From assembly GCA_017456555.1 (NCBI GenBank), contig JAFTJF010000004.1, positions 1 to 39,933 of the forward strand: DNA of 39,933 nt. Reading direction: 5' to 3'. Each line of letters opens with the position of its first letter. The first letter of the stretch is position 1. The notes under the pieces are model-generated. The model did no database searches, was not told the DNA's origin, and was given only the letters and a program-made list of their open reading frames with translations. This stretch comes from Clostridia bacterium (GTDB lineage Bacteria; Bacillota; Clostridia; TANB77; CAG-508). This document shows positions 1-7,566 of this stretch, piece by piece. Both the position numbers and the translations under genes were made by a program.

Positions 1-1
1 A

Positions 2-100
2 GATTCAATGATGAAATTATATGAAGCTGGAAAAACAGCAGCAGAAGTAATTCCTGACTGGATAAAGAAAGTAAAAAATGAAAAAATAGAAATAAAATAA
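2..100 (+). CDS. C-terminal end of an unidentified protein (partial)
   Basis: The frame is open from the left edge to TAA at 98-100 and gives the last 32 residues of a gene that starts outside the window. The visible tail is rich in Lys and Ile and contains KLYEAGKTAAEVIPDWIKK. It has the A+T-rich codon use of the ordinary genes here and is followed at once by a good intrinsic terminator, so it is probably the true gene end. There is too little sequence to assign a family. Confidence 0.6.
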   Translation, partial: DSMMKLYEAGKTAAEVIPDWIKKVKNEKIEIK

Positions 101-106
101 CAAGAA

Positions 107-137
107 AAATGCTATTCAAATATGAATAGCATTTTTT
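107..137 (+). terminator. Intrinsic terminator of the left-edge gene
   Basis: Perfect 12-bp arms (AAATGCTATTCA 107-118, TGAATAGCATTT 123-134) around a 4-nt loop, followed by a T run to 137. Confidence 0.85.
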
Positions 138-151
138 GATAGGTTACATAA

Positions 152-180
152 TTGACGGACTGGCTAGAATGTGCTATAAT
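152..180 (+). promoter_or_regulatory. Sigma-A-type promoter of the 267-755 gene
   Basis: TTGACG (152-157) and TATAAT (175-180) are separated by 17 bp. Transcription would begin near 187, leaving an untranslated leader of about 80 nt. That leader contains a hairpin formed by CGAAT and ATTCG around 192-213. Confidence 0.75.
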
Positions 181-266
181 ACTAAAGATGCGAATTTTTG
201 AAAAATCATTCGTACATTGAAAATTTAATATGGAACTGTGTGGGATTAAGAAGCGGAGGGATGTTC

Positions 267-755
267 ATGACAGCTAAGACAATATCACCAGAAAAATTAT
301 TAAGCAAAGAGCAAAAAGATGCAATTCGTGAAGCAACGACCCGAAACGGCATAATTCAAATTTGCCAGCAAATTCCTGAAGAACAAGAGTTGAGAGAAGC
401 GCATTGTAAGTTTTTTTGCAAATATGCTTACGAAAGCGGAGTAAATCATTTTGGTGCTTTGCCAGAAGATTACCAAGATGCAATTCTCAATAGAGTTTTA
501 AGGAAGTACACTTTGACCGATTTATATTTCAGATACAAAGAATCTTTTTTCTTGAAGTGTATCGTAAAAATCTTTTCGAGATCCAAGTTTGACAAATGCA
601 AATTTGTAAATGAAATGTTCATGTTTATGAGCGATGAGGGAACAGTTGCTTTGATCAAAGAAGCGGAAAAACTCACTACGGATTCAAAGGCACTTAAGAG
701 AATGAAGAAAGTTCGAGAGAGCTATTCGATTCAAGAGCCTGTTGATGATGAATAG
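267..755 (+). CDS. Orphan protein of foreign composition, 162 aa
   Basis: I do not recognise a family. The start is placed at ATG 267 because the GGAGGG at 255-260 lies 6 nt upstream; an ATG at 261 touches the Shine-Dalgarno and a TTG at 198 has none. The protein is soluble and largely helical, with a Cys/Phe/Lys-rich middle (residues about 85-125) and an acidic C-terminus. No membrane segment or signal peptide is seen. Codon use differs from neighbours: Arg is often CGT or CGA and Leu CTC/TTG, whereas flanking genes use almost only AGA and TTA. It is a single-gene unit with its own promoter (152-180) and terminator (799-831). This resembles the genes at 28690-29007, 32247-34070 and 34355-35215 and suggests horizontal acquisition. 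Function unknown. Confidence 0.75.
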   Translation: MTAKTISPEKLLSKEQKDAIREATTRNGIIQICQQIPEEQELREAHCKFFCKYAYESGVNHFGALPEDYQDAILNRVLRKYTLTDLYFRYKESFFLKCIVKIFSRSKFDKCKFVNEMFMFMSDEGTVALIKEAEKLTTDSKALKRMKKVRESYSIQEPVDDE

Positions 756-798
756 TTCCATATTGAAAATGGACTATTAAAATGTACTTGAGTGAAAG

Positions 799-831
799 GC
801 AGATACCTCTTGGTATCTGCTATTTTCTTTT
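799..831 (+). terminator. Intrinsic terminator after the 267-755 gene
   Basis: GCAGATACC (799-807) pairs with GGTATCTGC (812-820) around a 4-nt loop, followed by the T-rich tract TATTTTCTTTTTC. Confidence 0.85.
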
Positions 832-911
832 TCAAGAAAAATATTTAATTGATATTTATAAATTTAATATATATGATATAATAAACGAAAATAGTATTAT
901 AGGAGAAGAGT

Positions 912-1340
912 ATGGAAAATTGTGTTAGAGTTGGAATTGGAGTAATGATAAAAGACGGAAACAAGATATTATTGGGACACAGAAGTGTGAATCGAAAAGA
1001 TACAGGAGGAATATTTGAGCCAGATACTTGGACATTTCCAGGAGGAAAACAAGAATTTGCAGAAACAATATTTGAAGGTGCGATAAGAGAAGTTAAAGAA
1101 GAAACGAACTTAGATATTGATGAATTGGAAGTTTTTAGTGCATCAGATGATATTCAAACTTCAAAACATTTTGTTACTATACAAGTTATTGCTAATAAAC
1201 ATTCAGGAGAATTAAAAGTTATGGAACCAACCAAAGAAGATGAATGGAAATGGTTTGATTTAAATAATCTGCCAAAAAATATATACTCTCCAACTAAACA
1301 ATTTATAGAAAAATATAAAGAAAAATTTAATACAATATAA
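912..1340 (+). CDS. Nudix hydrolase, MutT/ADP-ribose pyrophosphatase type
   Basis: A 142-residue cytoplasmic hydrolase of a nucleoside diphosphate linked to another group. The Nudix box is at residues 45-67: GKQEFAE, then REVKEETNL, matching GX5EX7REUXEEXGU except that Asn66 replaces the usual Gly. The preceding TWTFPGG (residues 40-45) is typical of MutT/NudG-like members. Length is normal for a single-domain Nudix enzyme. AGGAGAAGAG lies just upstream of ATG 912. It is the first of three tightly spaced genes; the next is a nucleoside deoxyribosyltransferase-like protein, so a role in nucleotide salvage or pool sanitation is a reasonable inference. The substrate cannot be read from the sequence. 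Confidence 0.9.
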   Translation: MENCVRVGIGVMIKDGNKILLGHRSVNRKDTGGIFEPDTWTFPGGKQEFAETIFEGAIREVKEETNLDIDELEVFSASDDIQTSKHFVTIQVIANKHSGELKVMEPTKEDEWKWFDLNNLPKNIYSPTKQFIEKYKEKFNTI

Positions 1341-1356
1341 AATAAGGAGAATAAAA

Positions 1357-1695
1357 ATGGTAGGAAATTATAAAGTTATAACATTATGTGGTTCAACAAG
1401 ATTTGAAAAAGAATTTTTTGAGGTACAAAAAGAATTAACATTAAAAGGAAATATTGTTATATCAGTTGGATTCTTTGGTCATTCGAAAGATGCGGAAATT
1501 TGGGATAAAATGGATGAAGAAACACAAATAAAAACTAAAGAAATGCTTGATGATATTCATAAAAGAAAAATAGATATGGCAGATGAAATATTTGTAATAA
1601 ATGTAGGTGGCTATATAGGAAGTAGCACAAAATCAGAAATAGAATATGCTACAAAAGCAGGAAAAAAAGTTAATTATTTAGAAAGCATTAATTAA
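1357..1695 (+). CDS. Nucleoside 2-deoxyribosyltransferase-like protein
   Basis: A 112-residue single-domain protein. The N-terminal VITLCGSTRFEKEF (residues 7-20), the central DMADEIFVINVGGYIGSST (73-91) and the following KSEIEYATKAGKKV (92-105) are the usual pattern of short nucleoside 2-deoxyribosyltransferase-like proteins, where GS(T/S)R begins the nucleotide-binding fold and SxxEIxYA carries the catalytic Glu position. It lacks the extended N-terminus of true purine transferases, so it may act as a nucleoside or nucleotide N-glycosidase instead. It starts 16 nt after the Nudix gene with AAGGAG upstream, so the two are probably co-transcribed and both act on nucleotides. Confidence 0.8.
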   Translation: MVGNYKVITLCGSTRFEKEFFEVQKELTLKGNIVISVGFFGHSKDAEIWDKMDEETQIKTKEMLDDIHKRKIDMADEIFVINVGGYIGSSTKSEIEYATKAGKKVNYLESIN

Positions 1696-1708
1696 ATTAG
1701 GAGGGAAT

Positions 1709-2305
1709 ATGAAATTGTTTCAAACTAGTGGACCAGCTTTGTTTATGTATAGTGTAATTGCCTTAGGAGTTATAACATCTATAATATGTTTTTCGTTATA
1801 TTATGGTGGTTATAATGAAAGTGGAGCAATTTTATGGACAGGAGTAACTGCATTTACTATTACATATCACTTTTGGGTAAGAATTATTTTAGGAAATGTT
1901 TCTAAATTATTTAGAAAACATATTAATTATAAACAATGGTGGTTTAAAGAACGAAAATTTGAAAAAGGTCTTTACAAATTTTTAAAAGTAAAATTGTGGA
2001 AAGGAAAAGCATTAACATATAATCCAGAACAGTTTGATTTAAAAGAAAACTCTTTAGAAAAAATTGTAAATACAATGACAAAATCTGAAGTTGATCATTG
2101 GATTAATGAAGCAATTTCTATTTCAACAATGTTTTTCGGGTTAATATGGGGAAAGGCTTGGATCTTTGTTTTAACAGCAATTGCTGCTATGATTTTTGAT
2201 AGTCAGTTTATTATTATTCAAAGATATAATAGACCTAGAATAGTTAAAATATTAGAAAGAGAGCAAAGAAAATCCAATAAAGAAAAGGAAACTATGAAAA
2301 AATAA
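1709..2305 (+). CDS. CrtO-like (glycosyl-diaponeurosporenoate acyltransferase family) membrane protein
   Basis: 198 residues. Hydrophobic segments lie near residues 10-32, 38-60 and 135-170. The central WWFKERKFEKGLYKFLKVKLWKGK stretch region (around 74-100), the EVDHWINE segment (127-134) and the C-terminal QRYNRPRI (174-181) form the usual layout of the CrtO acyltransferase-like family. No carotenoid genes are nearby, so acylation of another lipid-linked substrate is possible; the family name should not be read as pathway proof. It follows the deoxyribosyltransferase-like gene by 13 nt with GGAGG in the gap, as the last gene of a three-gene operon. The C-terminal tail is highly charged. Confidence 0.7.
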   Translation: MKLFQTSGPALFMYSVIALGVITSIICFSLYYGGYNESGAILWTGVTAFTITYHFWVRIILGNVSKLFRKHINYKQWWFKERKFEKGLYKFLKVKLWKGKALTYNPEQFDLKENSLEKIVNTMTKSEVDHWINEAISISTMFFGLIWGKAWIFVLTAIAAMIFDSQFIIIQRYNRPRIVKILEREQRKSNKEKETMKK

Positions 2306-2323
2306 AGAAAATACAGAATTATA

Positions 2324-2364
2324 AAAAAATCTACATCAGTAGATATGAATATTTTAGATTTTTT
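2324..2364 (+). terminator. Possible terminator of the Nudix operon
   Basis: AAAAAATCTA (2324-2333) can pair with TAGATTTTTT (2355-2364) across a 21-nt interior that has its own small stem (CTAC/GTAG). A+T-rich and weak, but well placed after the last gene. Confidence 0.4.
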
Positions 2365-2387
2365 AACATAATTTAATTACGATTATA

Positions 2388-2439
2388 TTGACACATAAAT
2401 ATGATAGTGGTAAAATACTTAACAGTATTAAGTATTTTA
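2388..2439 (+). promoter_or_regulatory. marR promoter overlapped by a palindromic operator
   Basis: TTGACA (2388-2393) and TAAAAT (2411-2416) are 17 bp apart. A perfect inverted repeat, TAAAATACTTAA (2411-2422) and TTAAGTATTTTA (2428-2439) around 5 nt, begins exactly on the -10 element and runs over the start point. Such placement would let a bound MarR dimer block RNA polymerase, so autorepression of the MarR-ABC operon is inferred. Confidence 0.75.
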
Positions 2440-2455
2440 AGAGAGGGAAAATAAA

Positions 2456-2890
2456 ATGAATGCAAGAAATGCGGCAGAAGAGTTTTTTTGGATGATTGTA
2501 AAATGTAGAAAAAATCTAACAGAAATACCTCAAAACTGTTCACAAGGAGAAAATGGAGTTTTAGTATATTTAACTTTTTTTGATAAAGTTTCACCAAGTG
2601 AATTAAGTGAAAAACTAAATTTAAGTCTTCCTAGAATTGCGTCTATTTTAAATTCTTTGGAGAATAAAAAATTAGTTGTAAAAAATCTTGATAATGATGA
2701 TAAAAGAAAATCAATTGTAGAAATTACAGAAGAGGGAAGAAAATTAGTAGATGAAAAAAGAAAAGAAGCAATTGGAGATATAACTAAAGTTTTTGAAAAT
2801 TTAAATGAAGAAGAAAGAAAAGACTATATAAGATTAACAAAAAAAGTACTTAATTCAATTGAATGTAAATTACAAAATAAGGATGTTTAA
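2456..2890 (+). CDS. MarR-family transcriptional regulator
   Basis: 144 residues. The winged helix-turn-helix spans about residues 32-100: SPSELSEKLNLSLPRIASIL is helix-turn-helix, and the wing has the diagnostic DNDDKRKSIVEITEEG pattern with the D-x-R-K core. Flanking helices would form the dimer interface. GAGAGGG precedes the ATG by 8 nt. The gene is followed after 32 nt by a large ABC exporter, a classic MarR-transporter arrangement, and a palindrome fitting a MarR site sits on its own promoter. The usual inference is repression of the operon until a small-molecule stress signal (antibiotic, peptide or phenolic) releases the protein; the ligand is unknown. Confidence 0.88.
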   Translation: MNARNAAEEFFWMIVKCRKNLTEIPQNCSQGENGVLVYLTFFDKVSPSELSEKLNLSLPRIASILNSLENKKLVVKNLDNDDKRKSIVEITEEGRKLVDEKRKEAIGDITKVFENLNEEERKDYIRLTKKVLNSIECKLQNKDV

Positions 2891-2922
2891 AATATTAAAT
2901 AATATTTTATTGGAGGCGAAAA

Positions 2923-5900
2923 ATGCTACAAATTAAGAATATATCAAAACAATATAAAACTGGAGATTTGGTTCAAATTGCTTTGAATAATGTTAGTTTA
3001 AATTTTAGAGATAGTGAATTTGTTTCAATACTTGGGCCATCTGGTTCTGGAAAAACAACATTATTAAATATTATAGGCGGACTTGATCGTTATGATAAAG
3101 GTGATTTGATAATAAATAATGTTTCAACTAAAAAGTATAAAGATAGAGATTGGGATTCATATCGTAATCATACAGTTGGATTTGTTTTTCAAAGCTATAA
3201 TTTAATACCTCACCAAACAATTTTAGCAAACGTAGAACTTGCATTAACTATTAGTGGTATATCAAAAAAAGCAAGAAAAAGACGTGCTTTAGCTGCACTT
3301 GATAAAGTAGGACTAAAAGAACAAGCACACAAAAAACCAACTCAAATGTCTGGTGGACAAATGCAAAGGGTTGCTATTGCTAGAGCTTTAGTAAACGATC
3401 CAGATATTTTATTAGCAGATGAGCCAACTGGAGCTTTAGACACACATACAAGTGTACAAGTTATGGAATTATTAAAAGAAGTAGCTAAAGATAGATTAGT
3501 TGTTATGGTTACACATAATCCAGAACTTGCTGAAAAATATTCTACAAGAATTGTAAATTTAAGAGATGGTGAAATTCAAGGAGATACAAATCCATTTGAA
3601 ATAGATTTATCAAAAAGAGAAAAACCAAAACATAAAAACTTAGGTAAGTCTTCAATGTCTTTATTTACTGCATTTTCTTTAAGTTTAAATAACTTATTAA
3701 CTAAAAAAGGAAGAACATTTTTAACATCATTTGCAGGTTCAATTGGTATTATAGGTATTGCAATGATTTTATCTTTATCAACTGGATTCCAAAATTATAT
3801 TGATAAAATTCAAGAAGATACATTAACATCATATCCTCTTACAGTTCAATCTGAAACTGCTGATATGGCATCTATGTTGTTAGGGGCTAATGAAGAGGAA
3901 GATGAAAAAGAAAAAGTTAAAAAAGGTGTTGTTAAAGAACAACAAAATGTTGCAGATTTATTTGCTACAGTTGGAAGAAATGATTTAAAATCATTTAAAA
4001 AACATATCGAAAAAAATCAGGAAAAAGTGGATGAAATGGTATCTTTAACAAGATATAGTTATGCAGTTCAACCAACAATTTATAGAAGAAATACAGAAAA
4101 AGAATTAGTGCTTTTAAATCCAAGTGATTTTATAGCAACATTAATGGGAAGTTCATCAAGTTTAATGTCAGGTGGAATTACAATATTCTCTGAACTTATT
4201 GATAATGAAGAAATGGTTAATGAACAATATGAAGTTATAGAGGGAAAATTTCCGAGTGAATATAATGAAATAATGCTTGTTTTACCAGATGAACATTCAA
4301 TTTCAGATATGTTATTATATGGAATTGCAATAAGAGATCAAGATGAATTAAAAGACATGATTGGAAAAATTGTTGATGGAGAGAAAGTAAAAAACGAAAA
4401 TGAACCATTAGAATTATCTTATGAAGAATTAATGGGGTTAGAATTTAAATTGGTTAATCCTGCTGATACTTATAAATATAACGCTAAATATGATATTTAT
4501 GAAGATATGACTGACGATGAAAAATTTATGAATAATGTTTATGATAATTCATTAGATTTAAAGGTTGTGGGTATAGCTAAGCCAAAAGGTGAATCAATGA
4601 ATGGAATGGCAGGATCTGGAGTATTATATACAAGAAACTTAACTAAGTATGTAATAGAAAAAGCTTCAAAATCAGAAATTGTTCAAAAACAAATGGCAAA
4701 TGAAGATGTAAATGTTTTTAGTGGAAAAGAATTTGATGATGAAGAAAAATCAGCTGGATTAGATTTTCAAGATATGGTTTCAATTGATGAAGATATGCTA
4801 TCAGAAGCTTTTGGAGTTAATATAAATCAATCAGATATTGAAAATATGACTAAAGGATATATTACAGAAATTTCTGGTGCAATTACAGCAGATACTGCAG
4901 GTGCACAAAAAACATTTTTAGATAATTTATCAACAATAACAAAAAATATTTTAAATGATTATATTACGGAGAAACAAGTTGCTGGTATGGCAACAATGAA
5001 ATTAAGTGAAGTTCAAAATGTTGTAACCAATGGATTAGCTAAAGATAAAAATAAATCAATTTTAGCAAGTATGGAAAATCAATATGTAATTCCTCAAGAT
5101 ACATTTTCTCAAATGTATAATGGAATAATTACAGGAATTCTACAACAATATATTTCAATGCAAGTTGGAACAGGAATTCCAGGTGGAGGAATTACTGGTG
5201 GAACAACAGGAGAAACAATACCTGGGGCTGGTAGTGGTGCTGGAACAGGAACAGATAGTTCTGGAACAACTGATAATATAACAATAGAAGGTGGAAATAT
5301 AACTGCTGGTGGAGAAAGTAGTGTACCAAGTATTGGTCAAGGTGGAACAACAACTAATCCAGATTCTAGTGTTGGTTCAACAGATATTACAGGAATATTT
5401 GTAAGTGGAACAACAGATAGTATAGTAGATGAAGTTGTAAAACAAGATATGATAGTTTCTAGTACTAAAGAAATTGCAATTGCAATGACAGAAGCAACAA
5501 TGCAAAAAACAATTTTAACTAAAGTTGGGGAATTAACCGGAAAATTAATGGAAACTATGGGAAGTGCATTTAATGTAAATCCAGATAAAATAGCAAATGC
5601 TTTTAAGTTTGAAATGAATGAAGAAGAAATGAGACGTTTGTTTGAAACATTAACAACAACAACAGTTGAAAATGCAGAGACTAATCTTCTTGCTTTAGGG
5701 TATCAAGATTTAGAAAAGCCAACATCAATATCATTCTATTTTAAAGATTTTGATTCTAAAGAGTTGTTTTTAGATTTTATAGATGAATATAATCAAAAGA
5801 TGGAAAAAGAAGATGAAGAAAAAGTAGTGAAATATTCTGATATAACAGGACTATTAATGTCATCTGTAAAAACAATTGTAGACAGTGTAAGTTATGTGTT

Positions 5901-6285
5901 AATTGCATTTGTTAGTATTTCATTAATAGTTTCATCTATAATGATTGGAATTATAACTTATATTTCTGTTTTAGAAAGAACAAAAGAAATAGGTATATTA
6001 AGAGCTATTGGAGCTTCAAAAAAAAATATATCATCAATATTTAATGCTGAAACATTTATTGTTGGATTGTTCTCAGGATTAATTGGTATAGGAACAACTT
6101 TATTATTATTGATTCCTACAAATATGGTTATTCATAGTGTTAATGAGGAAATTACAGCTGTACTTCCAGTAATTGGTGGAGCAATACTTGTTATTTTAAG
6201 TGTAATTCTTACATTAATTGGTGGTGTAATTCCATCAAAAGCAGCAGCTAAGAAAGACCCTGTATTAGCATTAAGGAGTGAATAG
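2923..6285 (+). CDS. MacB-type ABC transporter, ATPase-permease fusion
   Basis: 1120 residues. The N-terminal ATPase has Walker A GPSGSGKT (38-45), Q-loop Gln90, signature MSGGQ (142-146), Walker B ILLADEP (162-168) and H-loop His198, like LolD/MacB proteins. A first membrane helix is at about 265-290 (SFAGSIGIIGIAMILSLS). A large extracytoplasmic region (about 295-955) follows, then the FtsX-type block with three helices (about 970-1110). The extracytoplasmic part contains a low-complexity Gly/Thr/Ser stretch at about 745-810. MacB-type proteins do not move substrate through the membrane; they use ATP to drive extracytoplasmic motions such as peptide or antibiotic resistance. One polypeptide carries both domains, so a homodimer is expected. 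GGAGGCG upstream of ATG; co-transcribed with marR. Confidence 0.9.
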   Translation: MLQIKNISKQYKTGDLVQIALNNVSLNFRDSEFVSILGPSGSGKTTLLNIIGGLDRYDKGDLIINNVSTKKYKDRDWDSYRNHTVGFVFQSYNLIPHQTILANVELALTISGISKKARKRRALAALDKVGLKEQAHKKPTQMSGGQMQRVAIARALVNDPDILLADEPTGALDTHTSVQVMELLKEVAKDRLVVMVTHNPELAEKYSTRIVNLRDGEIQGDTNPFEIDLSKREKPKHKNLGKSSMSLFTAFSLSLNNLLTKKGRTFLTSFAGSIGIIGIAMILSLSTGFQNYIDKIQEDTLTSYPLTVQSETADMASMLLGANEEEDEKEKVKKGVVKEQQNVADLFATVGRNDLKSFKKHIEKNQEKVDEMVSLTRYSYAVQPTIYRRNTEKELVLLNPSDFIATLMGSSSSLMSGGITIFSELIDNEEMVNEQYEVIEGKFPSEYNEIMLVLPDEHSISDMLLYGIAIRDQDELKDMIGKIVDGEKVKNENEPLELSYEELMGLEFKLVNPADTYKYNAKYDIYEDMTDDEKFMNNVYDNSLDLKVVGIAKPKGESMNGMAGSGVLYTRNLTKYVIEKASKSEIVQKQMANEDVNVFSGKEFDDEEKSAGLDFQDMVSIDEDMLSEAFGVNINQSDIENMTKGYITEISGAITADTAGAQKTFLDNLSTITKNILNDYITEKQVAGMATMKLSEVQNVVTNGLAKDKNKSILASMENQYVIPQDTFSQMYNGIITGILQQYISMQVGTGIPGGGITGGTTGETIPGAGSGAGTGTDSSGTTDNITIEGGNITAGGESSVPSIGQGGTTTNPDSSVGSTDITGIFVSGTTDSIVDEVVKQDMIVSSTKEIAIAMTEATMQKTILTKVGELTGKLMETMGSAFNVNPDKIANAFKFEMNEEEMRRLFETLTTTTVENAETNLLALGYQDLEKPTSISFYFKDFDSKELFLDFIDEYNQKMEKEDEEKVVKYSDITGLLMSSVKTIVDSVSYVLIAFVSISLIVSSIMIGIITYISVLERTKEIGILRAIGASKKNISSIFNAETFIVGLFSGLIGIGTTLLLLIPTNMVIHSVNEEITAVLPVIGGAILVILSVILTLIGGVIPSKAAAKKDPVLALRSE

Positions 6286-6301
6286 AATTTTATAATATAA
6301 T

Positions 6302-6331
6302 AAAAGGCTAGAGAAAATTCTAGTCTTTTTA
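6302..6331 (+). terminator. Terminator of the marR-ABC operon
   Basis: AAAAGGCTAGA (6302-6312) pairs with TCTAGTCTTTT (6319-6329), 11 bp including one G-U pair, loop of 6 nt, ending in a T run. Confidence 0.85.
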
Positions 6332-6431
6332 TTATATATATTTATGAGCACGAAAATTAAAAAATTTGATAATAATTTATATTAGAGGTGAATGCAAGAG
6401 TAAAATAATAACAGAAAAATTATAAAATAAC

Positions 6432-6460
6432 TTGAAAAAAATATATTTTTTATATATAAT
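6432..6460 (+). promoter_or_regulatory. Promoter for the riboswitch transcript
   Basis: TTGAAA (6432-6437) and TATAAT (6455-6460), spacer 17 bp. The start point would be near 6467, just before the aptamer. The 6332-6431 stretch before it holds nothing I can assign. Confidence 0.7.
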
Positions 6461-6473
6461 ATTTACAGAATTT

Positions 6474-6558
6474 AAAAGGGAGTAACTTGTAAATTACTAA
6501 TCAACATTCTCGATAAAAATCTGGTTAGTAACCTATATTCTAAAGGAGTGAGACTTTT
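6474..6558 (+). promoter_or_regulatory. yybP-ykoY (Mn2+) riboswitch aptamer
   Basis: The 5' strand AAAAGGGAGTA (6474-6484) and the closing GGAGTGAGACTTTT (6545-6558) match the two conserved ends of the yybP-ykoY motif, with P1 formed by AAAAG and CTTTT. Between them TTACTAA (6494-6500) pairs with TTAGTAA (6525-6531) and closes a loop holding TCAACATTCTCG, which resembles the conserved metal-site loop. Known yybP-ykoY RNAs bind Mn2+ and often turn genes on; a P-type ATPase is a known target class in streptococci. The 3' strand of P1 (6554-6558) is also the start of the downstream terminator, so aptamer formation and termination exclude each other. Confidence 0.8.
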
Positions 6559-6605
6559 AAAGAAGCAAACTAAGAAAAAAGATTGTTTCTTTAAGAGTCT
6601 TTTTT
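6551..6605 (+). terminator. Riboswitch expression-platform terminator
   Basis: An 18-bp stem: 6551-6568 (AGACTTTTAAAGAAGCAA) with 6583-6600 (TTGTTTCTTTAAGAGTCT), two G-U pairs, 14-nt loop, then T run to 6605. Its 5' arm uses the P1 3' strand. The remaining leader (6606-6755) has only a weak hairpin and no ORF. Confidence 0.85.
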
Positions 6606-6755
6606 CTGTATTCTAGGAAATATAGGAAGAGGTGAAATTTTAAATGTAATTTGAGAAATATAACTAATGAAAAAAATCAAAAAATATCAATAATACCTTG
6701 ATAATCTGATAATTTTTGTATATATTTACAAGTAGATTTAGATTAAGGAGAATTT

Positions 6756-7550
6756 ATGATTTATATTAATAATCAAGATAAAATTAATAGAATAAAATTA
6801 GATTCAAATAACTTTTATGTTGTTGCTGATTTTGATAAAACTTTAACAGAAGGAACTTCAAATAGTACATGGGGAGTTCTTGCAAATGCAAATCAAGTTG
6901 GAACAGAATATAAAGAAAAAAGAATTGCATTATATAATAAATATAGACCAATAGAAATTGACCAAACAATTTCAGAAGAAGAAAAATCAATTGCAATGAC
7001 AGAATGGTGGCAAGCTCATATAAATTTATTTTATGAGTATGGATTAAAACAAGAAGCTATAAAAAATGCCATTGCAGATGGCAATCTGAAATATAGACAA
7101 GGAGCAAAAGAGTTCTTAAAGAAAATGTGTGAACTAAATGTCCCTGTAATAATTATTTCAGCAGGAATTGGAAATGTAATTGAAGAATTTTTAAATAATG
7201 AAAATAATTATTTTTCTAATATAAAAATAGTAAGTAATTTTATTGAATTTGAAAATGGAATGATAAAATCAATAAAAGGTGAAACAATTCATGCTCTTAA
7301 TAAAAATATAGTTAGTCTTGATCAAGAATCAAAAAATGCTTTATCAAATAGAAAAAATATTTTATTATTAGGTGATGGATTAGCTGATTTAAAAATGATT
7401 TCAGAAGAAGAAAAAGAAAATGCAATAACAGTCGGATTTTTAGAAGAAAAAATAGAAGAAAATTTGCGATATTTTAATAAAGAATTTGATATTGTTCTTA
7501 CAAATAAAGGAACTTTAGATGATGTCAATAATATTTTAAAAATATATTAA
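6756..7550 (+). CDS. HAD-family phosphatase resembling pyrimidine 5'-nucleotidase (UMPH-1)
   Basis: 264 residues, soluble. HAD motif I is ADFDKTLT (residues 24-31; nucleophile Asp25, general acid Asp27). Motif II is IIISAGIG (Ser of SAG), and motif IV is LLGDGLADLKM (acidic Mg2+ site). The insert between motifs I and II (TEWWQAHINLFYEYGL and NAIADGNLKYRQGAKEFL) matches the cap of eukaryote-type cytosolic 5'-nucleotidase III/UMPH-1. The reaction would be dephosphorylation of a nucleoside monophosphate or related small phosphate ester. AAGGAG precedes ATG 6756. It is the first gene after the Mn2+ riboswitch and 16 nt before a cation ATPase. An Mn link is thus inferred, either as a cofactor-dependent enzyme or simply as an operon partner. 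Confidence 0.8.
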   Translation: MIYINNQDKINRIKLDSNNFYVVADFDKTLTEGTSNSTWGVLANANQVGTEYKEKRIALYNKYRPIEIDQTISEEEKSIAMTEWWQAHINLFYEYGLKQEAIKNAIADGNLKYRQGAKEFLKKMCELNVPVIIISAGIGNVIEEFLNNENNYFSNIKIVSNFIEFENGMIKSIKGETIHALNKNIVSLDQESKNALSNRKNILLLGDGLADLKMISEEEKENAITVGFLEEKIEENLRYFNKEFDIVLTNKGTLDDVNNILKIY

Positions 7551-7566
7551 ATTTAAGGAGGAAAGT

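Noticed and set aside
198-266. N-terminal extension of the first orphan gene from TTG 198
   Set aside because: No Shine-Dalgarno before it; ATG 267 has GGAGGG at the right distance.
5160-5400. Gly/Thr/Ser-rich stretch of the ABC transporter as an inserted repeat
   Set aside because: It stays in frame, is irregular and lies in an extracytoplasmic loop where low-complexity linkers are common; noted in the gene entry only.
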